Assembly (NCBI RefSeq): GCF_028867705.1
Contig: NZ_CP066171.1
Span: 248,001-312,000, forward strand
Direction of reading: 5' to 3'
Source: Thermoleophilum album
GTDB taxonomy: Bacteria > Actinomycetota > Thermoleophilia > Solirubrobacterales > Thermoleophilaceae
Length of the DNA: 64,000 nucleotides
Part shown: positions 1 through 9,908 of the stretch, piece by piece
How the letters are laid out: each line of letters begins with the position of its first letter
Numbering within the stretch: position 1 is the first letter of the stretch
Position numbers and translations under genes: made by a program
The notes under the pieces: model-generated
The model's input: the letters and a program-made list of their open reading frames with translations, nothing else
The model's database searches: none
What the model was told of the DNA's origin: nothing

Positions 1-57
1 GGGTGGCGAGCAAACGGCGGCGGGCGGGCGGCTGATCCGCGGACATCGCGCGCAGGG

Positions 58-63
58 TATCTT
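58..63 (+). promoter_or_regulatory. -10 box of lysC, leaderless geometry
   Basis: TATCTT ends eight bases before the GTG at 72. No Shine-Dalgarno sequence fits between them, so transcription would start at or next to the start codon. No clear -35 box is visible. Confidence 0.5.
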
Positions 64-71
64 TCGCCCAC

Positions 72-1457
72 GTGGCGACCGGCCGATCCGACGAGCGCAC
101 GACAGCTTCGGAGCGCCGGTCGACCCGTGGCGCCGCCGAGACGCAAGTGCAGCGACCGATAGTCGTGATGAAGTTCGGCGGCACCTCGGTCGCCGACGCC
201 GAGCGCATTAAGCGGGCCGCCCGCCGCATCGCCGAGCGACACGCCGAGGGGAACGCCGTCGTCGCTGTTCTTTCGGCGCGCGGCAAGCACACCGACGAGC
301 TGATCGCGCTCGCTCACGAGGTCTCGTCGCGACCGCACCCGCGAGAGATGGACATGTTGCTTTCGACCGGCGAGCGGATCTCCTGCGCGCTCGCGGCGAT
401 GGCGATCAACGATCTCGGCTACGAGGCGATCTCGCTGTCGGGTTCGCAGGCCGGGATCGTCACCGACTCGACGCACACCAAGGCGCGGATCATCGACGTG
501 CGAGCGGACCGTATCCGGCGCGCGCTTGCGGAGGGCAAGATCGTGCTTGTCGCCGGTTTCCAAGGGGTCTCGCAGGATTCACTTGACGTGACGACGCTTG
601 GCCGTGGCGGATCCGACACCACGGCTGTCGCCCTCGCCGCGGCGTTGGGCGCCGAGGTGTGCGAGATCTTCACCGACGTCTCGGGTGTCTTCAGCGCCGA
701 CCCGCGTATCGTTCCTGATGCGCGCAAGCTGCCGCTGCTCACCTTCGAGGAGATGCTCGAGATGGCGGCGTCAGGTGCGCGTGTGCTGCAGCTGCGTTCG
801 GTCGAGTACGCCCGCAACCACGGCGTCACGATTCACTGTCGTTCGAGTTTCGAGGAAGGGCCAGGCACCTTCGTCGTCGACGAGGCAACAACCATGGAGA
901 GACCACTAGTCACCGCCGTCACGCACTCGACCGATGAGGCGCGGATCACGCTCACCGGCCTTCCCGATCGGCCCGGTATCGCTGGCCGGGTGATGACGGC
1001 GCTGGCCGAGCGCGCGATCAACGTCGACATGATCATCCAGAACGAGCCGGTGTCGGAAGGGCATCGCGCCGACATGTCGTTCACCGTTCCCCGTGCCGAC
1101 CTCGAGCTGGCCCGCGAGACGCTCGAACCGCTTCGCGACGAGCTCGGTTTCGGCGACATCGCGACCGACGAGCGGATGGGCACCGTGTCGCTGATCGGTG
1201 CCGGCATGCGCAGCCATCCGGGCGTCGCCGCGAAAGCGTTCAGCGTTCTCGGCGACGCCGGGATCAACATCGAGATGATCTCCACCTCGCCGATCAAGAT
1301 CTCCTGCGTGATACGCGAAGAGGACGTGCCGCGAGCGGTGCGCGCCCTACACGACGCCTTCGGTCTGGCCGAGGGAGCCGACGGCGCCGACCTCGTCGGT
1401 CCGGCAGCGGCCGCGCGTTCGCGTCCGGCTAGCGGCGAAGAGGACGGGCGACGGTGA
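72..1457 (+). CDS. lysC: aspartate kinase
   Basis: Phosphorylates L-aspartate to 4-phospho-L-aspartate, the first step towards lysine/diaminopimelate, threonine and methionine. The amino-acid kinase domain covers about residues 30-265, with KFGGTS at 34-39, STGE at 98-101 and GRGGSDTT at 177-184. Two ACT domains follow (about 290-350 and 370-440), the usual site of feedback by lysine or threonine. At 461 residues it is longer than most single-chain aspartokinases because of a 29-residue polar N-terminal extension. GTG 72 is chosen for its upstream -10 box; a start at 165/168 directly before the kinase core cannot be excluded. It overlaps asd by a GTGA, so the two consecutive pathway enzymes are translationally coupled. 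Confidence 0.95.
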   Translation: MATGRSDERTTASERRSTRGAAETQVQRPIVVMKFGGTSVADAERIKRAARRIAERHAEGNAVVAVLSARGKHTDELIALAHEVSSRPHPREMDMLLSTGERISCALAAMAINDLGYEAISLSGSQAGIVTDSTHTKARIIDVRADRIRRALAEGKIVLVAGFQGVSQDSLDVTTLGRGGSDTTAVALAAALGAEVCEIFTDVSGVFSADPRIVPDARKLPLLTFEEMLEMAASGARVLQLRSVEYARNHGVTIHCRSSFEEGPGTFVVDEATTMERPLVTAVTHSTDEARITLTGLPDRPGIAGRVMTALAERAINVDMIIQNEPVSEGHRADMSFTVPRADLELARETLEPLRDELGFGDIATDERMGTVSLIGAGMRSHPGVAAKAFSVLGDAGINIEMISTSPIKISCVIREEDVPRAVRALHDAFGLAEGADGADLVGPAAAARSRPASGEEDGRR

Positions 1458-2479
1458 GAGTTGCTGTTGTCGGCGCTACCGGCGCCGTCGGCCGAACGAT
1501 CCTGAGCGTGCTGGAGGAGCGGGAGTTTCCCGCCAGCGAGGTCGTTCCCTTCGCGTCGGAGCGATCTGCTGGCCGCGAGATCGCGTGGCGAGGCGGCACT
1601 CTGCGCGTCGAGCCGCTGGTCGACGGCGCCGAGGAAGGTTTCGACATCGCGCTGTTTTCGGCCGGCTCGGCCGTGTCTGGCGAGTGGGCGCCGCGCTTCG
1701 CACGGGCCGGCGCGGTGGTCGTCGACAACTCCTCGCGCTGGCGGATGGAGCCTGAGGTGCCCCTCGTCGTCGCCGAGGTCAATCCCGAGGCGCTCGACGA
1801 CCACCGCGGCATCGTCGCCAATCCGAACTGCTCGACGATGCAGATGGTGGTGGTGCTGAAGCCGATTCTCGACGCGGTCGGGATCGAGCGCGTGGTCGTC
1901 TCCACCTATCAGGCGGTGTCAGGCACCGGGCAGCGCGCGATCGAGGAGCTCCACCGCCAGACGGAGGCGCTGATCGCAGCCCAGGAGCTACCGCCGCCGA
2001 GCGTCTACCCGCACCGCATCGCCTTCAACGTGCTGCCACAGGTCGAGACGTTCAAAGACGGCGACGACTACACCACCGAGGAGCGCAAGATGATGAACGA
2101 GACGCGCAAGATCCTCGGTCGCGACGACATCGGGGTGTCCGCGACGTGCGCGCGGGTCCCGGTGTTCAGCTCACACTCGGAGTCGATCAACGTGCAGACG
2201 CGGGAGCCGCTGTCGCCCGAGCGGTGCCGCGAGTTGCTCGCCAGCGCTCCCGGGATCGTCGTCGTCGACGACCCCCACAACGGGCGCTATCCGCTGGCGA
2301 TTGATGCCGCTGGTCGCGACGAAGTGTTCGTGGGACGCATCCGCCGCGACCCCTCGCACGAGCGCTGCCTCAACATGTGGGTGGTCGCCGACAACCTGCG
2401 CAAAGGCGCGGCCACCAACGCCGTGCAGCTCGCCGAGCTGCTTGTCGAGCGCGGCCTGGTCGGCAGCGCGGCGCGCTGA
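1454..2479 (+). CDS. asd: aspartate-semialdehyde dehydrogenase
   Basis: NADPH-dependent reduction of aspartyl phosphate (the LysC product) to aspartate semialdehyde. The N-terminal Rossmann motif is GATGAVG (7-13) and the catalytic cysteine is C126 in NPNCST. A later [13 protein letters not shown] segment belongs to the substrate-binding domain of this family. The 341-residue length is normal. It starts with GTG inside the lysC stop (GTGA), and the gene ends 18 bases before the convergent sdh operon, with a hairpin between them. Function is secure from motifs and neighbour. Confidence 0.96.
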   Translation: MRVAVVGATGAVGRTILSVLEEREFPASEVVPFASERSAGREIAWRGGTLRVEPLVDGAEEGFDIALFSAGSAVSGEWAPRFARAGAVVVDNSSRWRMEPEVPLVVAEVNPEALDDHRGIVANPNCSTMQMVVVLKPILDAVGIERVVVSTYQAVSGTGQRAIEELHRQTEALIAAQELPPPSVYPHRIAFNVLPQVETFKDGDDYTTEERKMMNETRKILGRDDIGVSATCARVPVFSSHSESINVQTREPLSPERCRELLASAPGIVVVDDPHNGRYPLAIDAAGRDEVFVGRIRRDPSHERCLNMWVVADNLRKGAATNAVQLAELLVERGLVGSAAR

Positions 2480-2485
2480 ACTCGA

Positions 2486-2506
2486 GGCCGCCTTCTCTAG
2501 GCGGCC
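2486..2506. terminator. bidirectional hairpin between asd and sdh operon
   Basis: GGCCGCC (2486-2492) pairs with GGCGGCC (2500-2506) around the loop TTCTCTA. It lies between two convergent genes and overlaps the last codons of the minus-strand one. There is no strong T-tract, so it is a plausible but weak intrinsic terminator. Confidence 0.5.
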
Positions 2507-3411
2507 GCGGCGACTGGCAGGCTCTCGACCCGCTCGGCGATCTCGCGCGTCGAGACGACGTGCTTGCCCATCCCGAGCTCCTTCGGCGAGAGTCCGAGCG
2601 CCAAACCGAGCAGCTGCGGGAAGTGCAGGACCGGCACCCCCAGGTCGTGGCCGACGAACTTCGCCGCCTCCGGCTGCTGCATGTCGAGGTTGAGGTGGCA
2701 GAGCGGGCACGGCGTCACGAGACAGTCGGCGCCGGCCTCGATCGCGTCGGCGAGGTGTCGACCCGCCTGGCGCAGCGAGGTGCGTCGGTTCATCGTGATG
2801 ATCGGGAAGCCACAGCACTTGTGCGAACCCGCGTACTCGACCGGTTCGGCACCGAGCGCCTCGATCACCATCGAGAGGTACTTGTCGCGGTCGGGGTAGC
2901 GGTCGAAACCGAGCCTGCGGGTGGGGCGCACGATGTAGCAGCCGTAGAAGGGCGCGACCTTGAGGCCGGTGAGCGGCCGCACAACCTTCGACCGCAGCGT
3001 CTCGAGGCCGATCTCTTCGACGACGAGCCACAGCAGGTTCTTGTTCCACCACTCGTCGTCCTTGCGGTAACTCAGCCCTTCGGGCGCAAGGTGCTTGTTG
3101 ATGTGCTCGCGGTAGGACGCTGACGCGTCGAGGCGCTCGCGGCACTCGCTCTGCGCACCCTGGCAGGTCGAGCAGATGTTCATCATGCCCGCCGCCCCCT
3201 CGACGCGCTGGGCGAGCGCGAAGGTGCGGGCGTTGAGGGTGTCGGCGAGCTCCTGGCTGTGTTCGGCGATCACGCCGGCCCCGCAGCAGTTCGCGCGATC
3301 GAGCTCGACTAGCTCAATGTCAAGCAGCGGCGCAACCTTCGCGACGGCACCGTGGAGCTCGGGTGCGAACCCACGCGCGACGCAGCCAGGCCAGTAGGCG
3401 ACCTTGATCAC
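2497..3411 (-). CDS. CCG-domain subunit of non-classical succinate dehydrogenase (SdhE/HdrB-like)
   Basis: Belongs to the heterodisulfide reductase subunit B (HdrB) / SdhE family, which replaces the usual haem-bearing membrane anchors in the E-type succinate:quinone oxidoreductases of archaea and some bacteria. Two cysteine-rich CCG modules are visible: C10, C42-C43, C80, C83; then YGC, HKCCGF and TPCPLC in the second half. These bind an iron-sulfur cluster in HdrB relatives. No transmembrane helix is evident, so membrane contact would be peripheral. 304 residues is typical. It starts with GTG in a GTGA overlap with sdhB and is the last gene of the sdhA-sdhB-this operon. Role in the complex is inferred from order and family. 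Confidence 0.88.
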   Translation of the reverse strand: MIKVAYWPGCVARGFAPELHGAVAKVAPLLDIELVELDRANCCGAGVIAEHSQELADTLNARTFALAQRVEGAAGMMNICSTCQGAQSECRERLDASASYREHINKHLAPEGLSYRKDDEWWNKNLLWLVVEEIGLETLRSKVVRPLTGLKVAPFYGCYIVRPTRRLGFDRYPDRDKYLSMVIEALGAEPVEYAGSHKCCGFPIITMNRRTSLRQAGRHLADAIEAGADCLVTPCPLCHLNLDMQQPEAAKFVGHDLGVPVLHFPQLLGLALGLSPKELGMGKHVVSTREIAERVESLPVAAAA

Positions 3412-4523
3412 GAGTCCTGCCTCCCTTCAGCCGCAGCGATCGCCGCCGTCGTGGCGGCATCTTCCTCGTCGCCGCCCTCGCCGACGATGTAAAGGTTGAG
3501 CTCGATGCGCTCGCCGTGGCGCTCGATCTCGCGGAAGATTCGCTTGATCTCTTTCTGGTCGGGCAATCGCGGGTGGAAGAACGCCTTCCTCGGTGTCACC
3601 TTGCCCGACTTCAAACCGCGGAGCGCCGTCGGCAAGTTCTCGAGCAGCTGCTTGACGGCACCGGGCTCGGTTTGGCCCTTCACGAGCGAGCCGTCGCCGA
3701 AGGTCCGCGGCAGAAGCTGCGCTTCGTGAAGCGTGCCGTACTTCTCGATCAGCTTCGTGAACGCGACCGCGTGCCCGTAGCCGTTGTTGCGGTCCTTGAT
3801 TCCGAAGTCCTCGGCGGCGCGGCGACGCAGGCGCATGATCTGGTTCATCGGCGCCACGTCCTTCGGGCAGACCTCGACACAGGAGAAGCAGTGCGTGCAG
3901 TCGTAGAGGCCGTGTGGGTCCTCGGCGAGGTCGCGCAGCCGCTCCTCGGTCATGCCGTCGCGCGGGTCGCCGACGAAGCGATACGCCTTGGCCAGCGGCG
4001 CGGGCCCGACGAACTCGGGATCGGCCTCGAGCGAGAGGCAGGCGGACATGCAAACGCCGCACTGGATGCAGGCCATGGTCTGCGTGACGTCAAGCATCGC
4101 CTCCGCCGGCACTGTGTACTCGCGGTCGGCGGGCGGTTCCTCCGCGGGGATCAGCCACGGGGTGACGCGGCGGATCTTCTTCCAGTGCACCGACTCCATG
4201 TCGGTGACGAGGTCTTTAACGACCGGCATGTTCGCCATCGGTTCGATGACGATCACGCCGTCACGGGCTGTTTCCTGCGCCTCACCGACCTTGGTGTTGC
4301 AAGCCAGCGCCGAGCGGCCGTTGATGCGCACACCGCAGGAACCGCAGATCGCGGCGCGACACGAGCAACGGATCGCGATCGAACCGTCTTCCTGGCCTTT
4401 GGCGGTGAGGATGGCCTCGAGGACCGAGCGCTCGGGAGCGAGCTCGACCTTGTAGTCACGCCAGTACGGCGGCTCGCCCGACTCGGGGTCGAAGCGGCGG
4501 ATCCTGAGCGTGTACTCGGGCAT
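3408..4523 (-). CDS. sdhB: succinate dehydrogenase iron-sulfur subunit, E-type
   Basis: Carries electrons from the SdhA flavin towards quinone. The N-terminal third is a plant-type [2Fe-2S] ferredoxin fold (cysteines in [10 protein letters not shown] and SALAC). The middle holds two full C-x2-C-x2-C-x3-C motifs, [11 protein letters not shown] and [11 protein letters not shown]. Classical SdhB has a three-cysteine [3Fe-4S] motif in the second position; the fourth cysteine here predicts a second [4Fe-4S], as in E-type enzymes. A C-terminal extension of about 120 residues makes it 371 residues, longer than the usual 230-250. The start is ATG 4523 in a TGATG overlap with the sdhA stop. An ATG at 4550 also exists but lies inside sdhA. 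Confidence 0.93.
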   Translation of the reverse strand: MPEYTLRIRRFDPESGEPPYWRDYKVELAPERSVLEAILTAKGQEDGSIAIRCSCRAAICGSCGVRINGRSALACNTKVGEAQETARDGVIVIEPMANMPVVKDLVTDMESVHWKKIRRVTPWLIPAEEPPADREYTVPAEAMLDVTQTMACIQCGVCMSACLSLEADPEFVGPAPLAKAYRFVGDPRDGMTEERLRDLAEDPHGLYDCTHCFSCVEVCPKDVAPMNQIMRLRRRAAEDFGIKDRNNGYGHAVAFTKLIEKYGTLHEAQLLPRTFGDGSLVKGQTEPGAVKQLLENLPTALRGLKSGKVTPRKAFFHPRLPDQKEIKRIFREIERHGERIELNLYIVGEGGDEEDAATTAAIAAAEGRQDS

Positions 4524-6205
4524 CAGTAGACCCTTTCCTGGGGCTGCCAACGCGTGATCGTCACCGGCGCGTAGCCGATCGATGGCCCGTCACCGTTGTA
4601 GGTGAGGGTGATGTGGCGGAGCCACTCGTCGTCGTTGCGCTTCGGGAAGTCGGTGCGGTAGTGGGCGCCGCGGCTCTCCTTGCGCTCGAGTGCGGCGGTG
4701 ACGATGCACTCGGCGTTGTCGAGCATGAACTGCAACTCGAGCACGCCGAGCACGTCCTGGTTGAAGACAGTGCCCTTGTCGTCGACGGCGACCGTGCGCG
4801 CCTCCTCCTTGAGCCGCTTGACGGTTTCGAGCGCCTTCTCGAGCCCTTCCTGATCGCGGAAGACGCCCACATAACGGTCCATCGTCGTGCCGAGCTCGTC
4901 CTTGATCTCGGCGACGCGTCGCCCCGAGCGATCGCGGCGGACGATCGCATCGATCATCCGCTCCTCGTCGGCGAGAGCGGCTTCGGACGCGCGCGGCATC
5001 GGCACCTCGCGCGCAATCTCGCCGGCGTGCGTACCCGCGCGGCGGCCGAAAACGAGGGTGTCGAGCAGCGAGTTGGCGCCGAGCCGGTTACCGCCGTGAA
5101 CCGACACGCAAGCGCACTCGCCGGCCGCGTAGAGCCCGGGGATAGCGGTGCGGCCGAGGGGGTCCGTCTTGATGCCACCCATGATGTAGTGGTTGCCGGG
5201 CTTTACGCGGATCGGTTCTTTCGTGATGTCGACACCGGCGAAGTCGCGCGCGACGTTGACGATCTCGCGCAGCGCCTCGTGGATGCGCTTGCGCCCGACG
5301 ACGGTGATGTCGAGCGCCACCGTTCCATCGGGGAAGCCGCGGCCCTCGAGAATCTCGGTGGCCTCGGCGCGCGAAACGACATCGCGCGACGCCAGCTCGA
5401 GCTTGTTCGGCGCGTACTTCTCCATGAAGCGCTCGCCCTTGGCGTTGTAGAGGTGAGCGCCTTCGCCGCGCGCGCCCTCGGTGATCAAAAGACCGGTGCC
5501 GGCGAGCGTGGTCGGGTGGTACTGGACCATCTCCATGTCCATCAGCGGTGCGCCGATGCGGTAGGCCATGGCGATGCCGTCACCGGTACAGATCAGGGCG
5601 TTGGTGGTGGGCTTGTACACCTGACCGTTGCCGCCGGTGGCGAGGATCACGCACTTGGCGCGGAACAGCGCCATCGAGCCGTCGACGATGTTGCGGGTTA
5701 CGACGCCGGCGATGCGTCCGTCGTCGTCCTGGACGAGGCGCGTGCAGAACCACTCCTCGTAGCGCACGACCTCGCTGTGCTTCATCAGTTGCTCGTACAG
5801 GACGTGCAGGATCGCCTGGCCGGTGATGTCGGCGACGTAGTAGGTGCGCGCTGCCGATGCGCCGCCGAAGGCGCGCTTGCCGAGCCGACCGTCGGCGCGG
5901 CGGTGGAACGTCACGCCCAGGTGCTCGAGGCGCACGATCTCGCGCGGCGCCTCTTGGCACATGATCTCGATCGCGTCCTGGTCGCCGAGATAGTCGGACC
6001 CCTTGACGGTGTCGAACGCGTGCGACTCCCACGAGTCCTCGGGGTCGAGAGCGGCGTTGATGCCGCCCTGGGCAGCGTTGGAGTGGGAGCGGACCGGGTG
6101 GACCTTCGAGATGATCCCTACGGATGCGCCCTGCTGCGCCGCTGCGAGGGCTGCGCTCTGGCCGGCTAGTCCGGCGCCTATTACGAGAACGTCGTGCTCG
6201 GGCAT
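4523..6205 (-). CDS. sdhA: succinate dehydrogenase flavoprotein subunit
   Basis: Oxidises succinate to fumarate in the TCA cycle with covalently bound FAD. The N-terminal [10 protein letters not shown] is the FAD Rossmann motif. [10 protein letters not shown] carries the FAD-linking histidine (H41). The active-site elements are present: [19 protein letters not shown] (proton-shuttle arginine), HYIMGG, and RLGANSLLD near the C-terminal half. 560 residues is normal. It is the first gene of a three-gene minus-strand operon and is preceded by tandem dyad repeats and a TAAGAA -10 candidate, suggesting its own regulated promoter although rip lies upstream on the same strand. Confidence 0.97.
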   Translation of the reverse strand: MPEHDVLVIGAGLAGQSAALAAAQQGASVGIISKVHPVRSHSNAAQGGINAALDPEDSWESHAFDTVKGSDYLGDQDAIEIMCQEAPREIVRLEHLGVTFHRRADGRLGKRAFGGASAARTYYVADITGQAILHVLYEQLMKHSEVVRYEEWFCTRLVQDDDGRIAGVVTRNIVDGSMALFRAKCVILATGGNGQVYKPTTNALICTGDGIAMAYRIGAPLMDMEMVQYHPTTLAGTGLLITEGARGEGAHLYNAKGERFMEKYAPNKLELASRDVVSRAEATEILEGRGFPDGTVALDITVVGRKRIHEALREIVNVARDFAGVDITKEPIRVKPGNHYIMGGIKTDPLGRTAIPGLYAAGECACVSVHGGNRLGANSLLDTLVFGRRAGTHAGEIAREVPMPRASEAALADEERMIDAIVRRDRSGRRVAEIKDELGTTMDRYVGVFRDQEGLEKALETVKRLKEEARTVAVDDKGTVFNQDVLGVLELQFMLDNAECIVTAALERKESRGAHYRTDFPKRNDDEWLRHITLTYNGDGPSIGYAPVTITRWQPQERVY

Positions 6206-6229
6206 CTGCGAAGCAGTCGGGATTCTTAC

Positions 6230-6266
6230 CAGACGGTACGCCTGTCTCGCAGACAGTACGCGTGTC
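6230..6266 (-). promoter_or_regulatory. tandem dyad operator candidate upstream of sdhA
   Basis: Two 17-base direct repeats 20 bases apart: CAGACGGTACGCCTGTC (6230-6246) and CAGACAGTACGCGTGTC (6250-6266), 14 of 17 identical. The junction is a perfect dyad, CTGTCT-CGC-AGACAG (6242-6256). On the minus strand they lie just upstream of a TAAGAA -10 candidate (6222-6227), about where a -35 box and an upstream activator or repressor site would be. The regulator is not identified. Confidence 0.55.
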
Positions 6267-6302
6267 CGCTTGCGGCTGGACGACAGACCGGCAGCGCTCG
6301 CG

Positions 6303-7481
6303 TCACGCGAGCGCGGGCGCCACTAAACCGCGCAGGGCGCGGCGCAGGTCCTCGGCCGTCACGACCCCGCGCAAATACCCCTGCGCATCGATCGCGAGGA
6401 CCGCACCGAGACGCGTGAGCGCCTTGCTGGTGAACAGACGCTCGAGAGGAGCGTCTGTGGGCACGCTGATCGCCTCGAGCTCGTCGCCGCGCGCGTGCGC
6501 CATGACTTCCTCGATGCGGATGGATGAGCGGCGCTCGAAGTCGACGTCGTCGACGGCCTTGCGTGGAACGAGTCCGACCAACCGCCCGCTCGTGTCCACC
6601 ACCGGGAACCACTGCCAGCCGTAGCGCAGGAAGAACTCCTCGAAGGCGTGCTCGACGGTTGCGGTCGCGGGGATGGCGACCGGTTCGTCGTCCATCACGT
6701 CGGCGACGGTCATCCCCGCGAACGGCTCGCCGATCCGCGCTCTGAGCGCCTCGTCGCGGGCGGCGCGGTAGAGGAAGTACCCGATGAAGAGAAGCCAGGC
6801 GCCGGCGATCAGCGACCCGCTGGCGAGCCGCGCGACACCGAAGGCGATCAGGGCGAGGCCGAGCAGGCGGCCGAGTCCGGCAGCAAAGCGCGTGGCCCGC
6901 TCGCGGTTGCCCGTCAATCCCCACACGAGCGAGCGCAAGATGCGGCCGCCGTCGAGCGGGAAGGCGGGTAACAGGTTGAAGACCAAAAGCGCGGCGTTGA
7001 TGAACGCGAGGTAGGCGAGCAGCGCCGGCAGCTCGCCGAGCGCTGCGCGCTCGAAGAAGGTGGCGTGGAGCATTTCGCGCGGCGCGGTGAGGAGCGCCCC
7101 GGCGCCGAAGCAGGCAGCAGCGACGAGCGCCGTCACCAGCGGACCGGCGGCTGCCACCCGGAACTCGACTCCGGCTCGAGGCGCGTCGCGATCGAAACGG
7201 GCGATGCCGCCGAACAGCCACAGTTCGACGCCGAGGATGCCAATGCCGTTACGCCTCGCTACCGCCGCGTGTCCGAGCTCGTGCAAAAGCACAGAGGCGA
7301 AAAAGAGCAGCGCGCTGGCGCAAGCGAGAAGGAAAGCGGTCGTCTCGCGGCCCGGGAAGAGCGAACGGTAGTAGCCGGTGAGCGACCATGTGATCAAGAA
7401 CAACACCAGGAACCAGCTCGGGTCGACGCCGACGCGGATACCGGCGATCCGCCCGAGCTCGATCGATCCGCCTCCGGGCAT
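6303..7481 (-). CDS. M50 (site-2 protease) membrane metalloprotease with two CBS domains
   Basis: Intramembrane zinc protease of the Rip3 / sporulation SpoIVFB-type group. Numbering from ATG 7481, HELGH (67-71) supplies two zinc ligands and the catalytic glutamate, and [12 protein letters not shown] (about 169-180) supplies the third ligand. Several hydrophobic segments surround these, and two CBS domains fill about the last 140 residues; in this family they usually sense adenine nucleotides. Such proteases cut membrane-bound regulators or anti-sigma factors; no substrate gene is seen here. An upstream ATG at 7553 would add 24 residues without family character. A CACTAT hexamer nine bases before 7481 is a weak leaderless -10 candidate. 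Confidence 0.9.
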   Translation of the reverse strand: MPGGGSIELGRIAGIRVGVDPSWFLVLFLITWSLTGYYRSLFPGRETTAFLLACASALLFFASVLLHELGHAAVARRNGIGILGVELWLFGGIARFDRDAPRAGVEFRVAAAGPLVTALVAAACFGAGALLTAPREMLHATFFERAALGELPALLAYLAFINAALLVFNLLPAFPLDGGRILRSLVWGLTGNRERATRFAAGLGRLLGLALIAFGVARLASGSLIAGAWLLFIGYFLYRAARDEALRARIGEPFAGMTVADVMDDEPVAIPATATVEHAFEEFFLRYGWQWFPVVDTSGRLVGLVPRKAVDDVDFERRSSIRIEEVMAHARGDELEAISVPTDAPLERLFTSKALTRLGAVLAIDAQGYLRGVVTAEDLRRALRGLVAPALA

Positions 7482-7606
7482 AACACGGCGATAGTGACAC
7501 ACGCTGTGCGCGAAACCGCGCCACTCGCTCGCGGCTGCCGCGCGATAATCCACCCACCCGACGGGGGTCAGCGGGTCTCACGATTTGTAGAGAGGGGTAG
7601 ATCGCT

Positions 7607-8704
7607 TTGGCACACAAGGTGACTTTCATTCCAGGCGACGGAATCGGCCCGGAGATCGCCGAGGCCACCCGCCGCGTACTCGAGGCGACCGGCGTCGAGT
7701 TCGACTGGGACTTCCAGGAGGCGGGGATCGATGTCTACGAGCGCGAGGGAACCCCGCTACCCGACAGCACTCTGGAGTCGATCCGGCGCAACAAGGTGGC
7801 GATCAAGGGGCCGACGACGACGCCGGTAGGAACCGGGCACCGCTCAATCAATGTGGCGCTCCGGCAGGCGTTCGATCTCTACGCGTGCATCCGGCCTTGC
7901 AAGGCGTACGAGGGTGTGCGCACGCGTTTTCCCGAGACCGACATCGTCATCGTTCGCGAGAACACCGAGGACCTTTACGCGGGCATCGAGTTCGAGCGCA
8001 ACAGCGCCGAGTGCGAGCGCTTGCGGCGGTTCCTCGCCGACGAGCTGGCGTCGCCTGTGCGCGACGACGCCGGCATTTCGATCAAGCCGATCTCGGTGTT
8101 CGGTTCGGAACGGGTCGTCGAAGCCGCCTTCCGTTACGCGAAAGACAACGGGCGCCGCAAGGTGACCGCGGCCCACAAGGCCAACATCATGAAGTTCACC
8201 GACGGGCTGTTCTTGGAAGTCGCTCGGCAGGTGGCCGAGCGTCACCCCGAGATCGAGTTCGAGGACCGCATCATCGACAACCTGTGCAACCAGCTCGTCT
8301 CGCGGCCCGACGAGTACGACGTGATCGTGTTGCCCAACCTCTACGGCGACATCGTCTCCGACCTCGGCGCGGGGATGATCGGCGGGCTGGGGCTCGCTCC
8401 CGGTGCCAACATCGGCGAGGGGTGCGCGATCTTCGAGGCCACGCACGGTTCGGCGCCGAAGTACAAGGGTCTCAACAAAGCGAACCCGACGGCGCTGATG
8501 CTGTCGGGAGTACTGATGCTTCGCTATCTCGGCGAGAGCGCCGCCGCGGATCGTCTCGAGCGGGCGATCGCCGAGGTGATCCGCAAGGGCGAGAAGGTCA
8601 CCTACGACCTAAAGCCGCGCCGCGACGACCCCACGGCGGTGGGAACGAGCGAATACGCCGACGCGGTGATCGAGGAGATGCAACGCCTCGGTGCCGCTGT
8701 CTGA
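7607..8704 (+). CDS. icd: isocitrate dehydrogenase (isocitrate/isopropylmalate dehydrogenase family)
   Basis: Oxidative decarboxylation of isocitrate to 2-oxoglutarate. Typical motifs are PGDGIGPE near the N-terminus, VGTGHRSINVALR (substrate serine and arginines), RENTEDLYAG, AHKANIMK and LYGDIVSDL. The 365-residue length matches short bacterial and mitochondrial-type IDH. Coenzyme choice is unclear: K285-Y286 and Y333 correspond to three of the four NADP determinants of E. coli IDH, but the fourth (Arg395) is proline. The start is TTG 7607, preceded by GAGAGGGG as ribosome-binding site, so this gene has a leader. mdh follows 71 bases downstream, making a TCA pair. Homoisocitrate dehydrogenase is an outside possibility. 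Confidence 0.9.
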   Translation: MAHKVTFIPGDGIGPEIAEATRRVLEATGVEFDWDFQEAGIDVYEREGTPLPDSTLESIRRNKVAIKGPTTTPVGTGHRSINVALRQAFDLYACIRPCKAYEGVRTRFPETDIVIVRENTEDLYAGIEFERNSAECERLRRFLADELASPVRDDAGISIKPISVFGSERVVEAAFRYAKDNGRRKVTAAHKANIMKFTDGLFLEVARQVAERHPEIEFEDRIIDNLCNQLVSRPDEYDVIVLPNLYGDIVSDLGAGMIGGLGLAPGANIGEGCAIFEATHGSAPKYKGLNKANPTALMLSGVLMLRYLGESAAADRLERAIAEVIRKGEKVTYDLKPRRDDPTAVGTSEYADAVIEEMQRLGAAV

Positions 8705-8724
8705 ACGCGTAGCGGCAAGAAGCT

Positions 8725-8739
8725 CGCTCGCTGCGAGCG
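8725..8739 (+). other. small hairpin between icd and mdh
   Basis: CGCTCG-CTG-CGAGCG forms a tight 6-bp stem with a 3-base loop and no T-tract. It may be a partial terminator or mRNA processing/stability element between the two genes. Confidence 0.3.
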
Positions 8740-8775
8740 CTGCACCTGACCACGGAGACCGGAGGAACAACCACG

Positions 8776-9780
8776 ATGAGCACGAGCAAGCAGCCGGTAA
8801 AGGTAGCCGTCACCGGAGCTGCCGGACAGATCGCCTACAGCCTGTTGTTCCGCATCGCGAACGGGGACATGTTGGGTCCCGACCAGCCCGTTCATCTGAA
8901 CATGCTGGAAATCCCACAAGCTCTCGGCGCGCTCGAAGGCGTGTGCATGGAGCTGGAAGACTGTGCGTTCCCGCTTCTGCGTGGCATGGACACGTTCGAC
9001 GATCCGGCCCGTGCCTTCGATGGTGCCAGCTACGTGTTGTTGGTAGGAGCGCGTCCGCGCACCAAGGGGATGGAGCGCAAGGATCTGCTCGAGGCGAACG
9101 GTCGCATCTTCACGGAGCAGGGCCGTGCGCTCAACGACAACGCCCCGGAAGATGTTCGCATTCTTGTCGTCGGTAACCCGGCCAACACCAACTGCCTTGT
9201 GGCGATGGAGAACGCTCCCGATATTCCACGTGAGCGTTTCACCGCTATGACGCGCCTCGACCACAACCGTGCGTTGGCGCAGCTTGCGCGCAAGGCTGGC
9301 GTCGCCGTCACCGACATTCGTCGGATGACGATCTGGGGTAATCACTCGACCACTCAGTACCCCGACCTCTTCCATGCCGAGGTGGCGGGCCGACCCGCCT
9401 TCGATGCGATCGGGCAGGATCGGGCGTGGATCGAGAACGAGTTCATTCCGACCGTGCAGAAGCGCGGGGCCGCGGTGATCGAGGCGCGTGGAGCGTCCTC
9501 CGCTGCGTCCGCCGCCAACGCCGCGATCGACCACGTGCGCGACTGGGCGCTGGGCACTGCCGACGGTGACTGGGTCTCTATGGCCGTGCCGTCGGACGGC
9601 TCCTACGGCGTCGACGAGGGCCTCGTCTCGTCGTTCCCGTGCCGTACCCGCGGGGGCGAGTGGGAGATCGTTCAGGGCCTCGAGCTCGACGACTTCTCGC
9701 GGGCACGGATCGACGCCAGTGTCGCGGAGTTGCGCGAGGAGCGCGACGCTGTGCGGTCGCTCGGCTTGGTTCCCGCTTAG
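8776..9780 (+). CDS. mdh: malate dehydrogenase
   Basis: Interconverts malate and oxaloacetate with NAD(H). The N-terminal [16 protein letters not shown] is the Rossmann loop, [13 protein letters not shown] carries the substrate arginine and aspartate, and [13 protein letters not shown] carries the catalytic histidine. This layout is that of the cytosolic-type bacterial/actinobacterial MDH, and 334 residues fits. A strong GGAGGA ribosome-binding site lies before ATG 8776. It is followed by a clear bidirectional terminator, so icd-mdh is a complete unit. Confidence 0.96.
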   Translation: MSTSKQPVKVAVTGAAGQIAYSLLFRIANGDMLGPDQPVHLNMLEIPQALGALEGVCMELEDCAFPLLRGMDTFDDPARAFDGASYVLLVGARPRTKGMERKDLLEANGRIFTEQGRALNDNAPEDVRILVVGNPANTNCLVAMENAPDIPRERFTAMTRLDHNRALAQLARKAGVAVTDIRRMTIWGNHSTTQYPDLFHAEVAGRPAFDAIGQDRAWIENEFIPTVQKRGAAVIEARGASSAASAANAAIDHVRDWALGTADGDWVSMAVPSDGSYGVDEGLVSSFPCRTRGGEWEIVQGLELDDFSRARIDASVAELREERDAVRSLGLVPA

Positions 9781-9812
9781 TCCCCGCGAGCGACAAAGAC
9801 GATCGTGAAAAA

Positions 9813-9845
9813 CGCGGCGGCCGGCGTACGCCGGCCGCCGTTCTT
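9813..9845. terminator. bidirectional intrinsic terminator (mdh / wHTH gene)
   Basis: CGGCGGCCGGCG (9815-9826) is perfectly complementary to CGCCGGCCGCCG (9829-9840). On the plus strand TTCTTCC follows; on the minus strand the hairpin is followed by a T-run (complement of GAAAAACG). It sits between convergent genes and can serve both. Confidence 0.85.
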
Positions 9846-9908
9846 CCTCGCGCTGGGCGAGAAGGGATGCGATCGCTTTCCGACCGCTCCCCTGTTTGTG
9901 TCGCTTGC

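Noticed and set aside
1-71. Lysine riboswitch upstream of lysC
   Set aside because: Only 71 bases are visible, no conserved structure is recognisable, and the -10 box placement implies no leader.
4613-6169. 518-residue plus-strand frame opposite sdhA
   Set aside because: Mirror frame of a GC-rich gene; no motif, and sdhA on the other strand has every catalytic residue.
6295-6313. CGCTCGCGTCACGCGAGCG hairpin as terminator after the M50 protease gene
   Set aside because: It overlaps the last codons of that gene and has no T-tract on the minus strand; too weak to list as a terminator.
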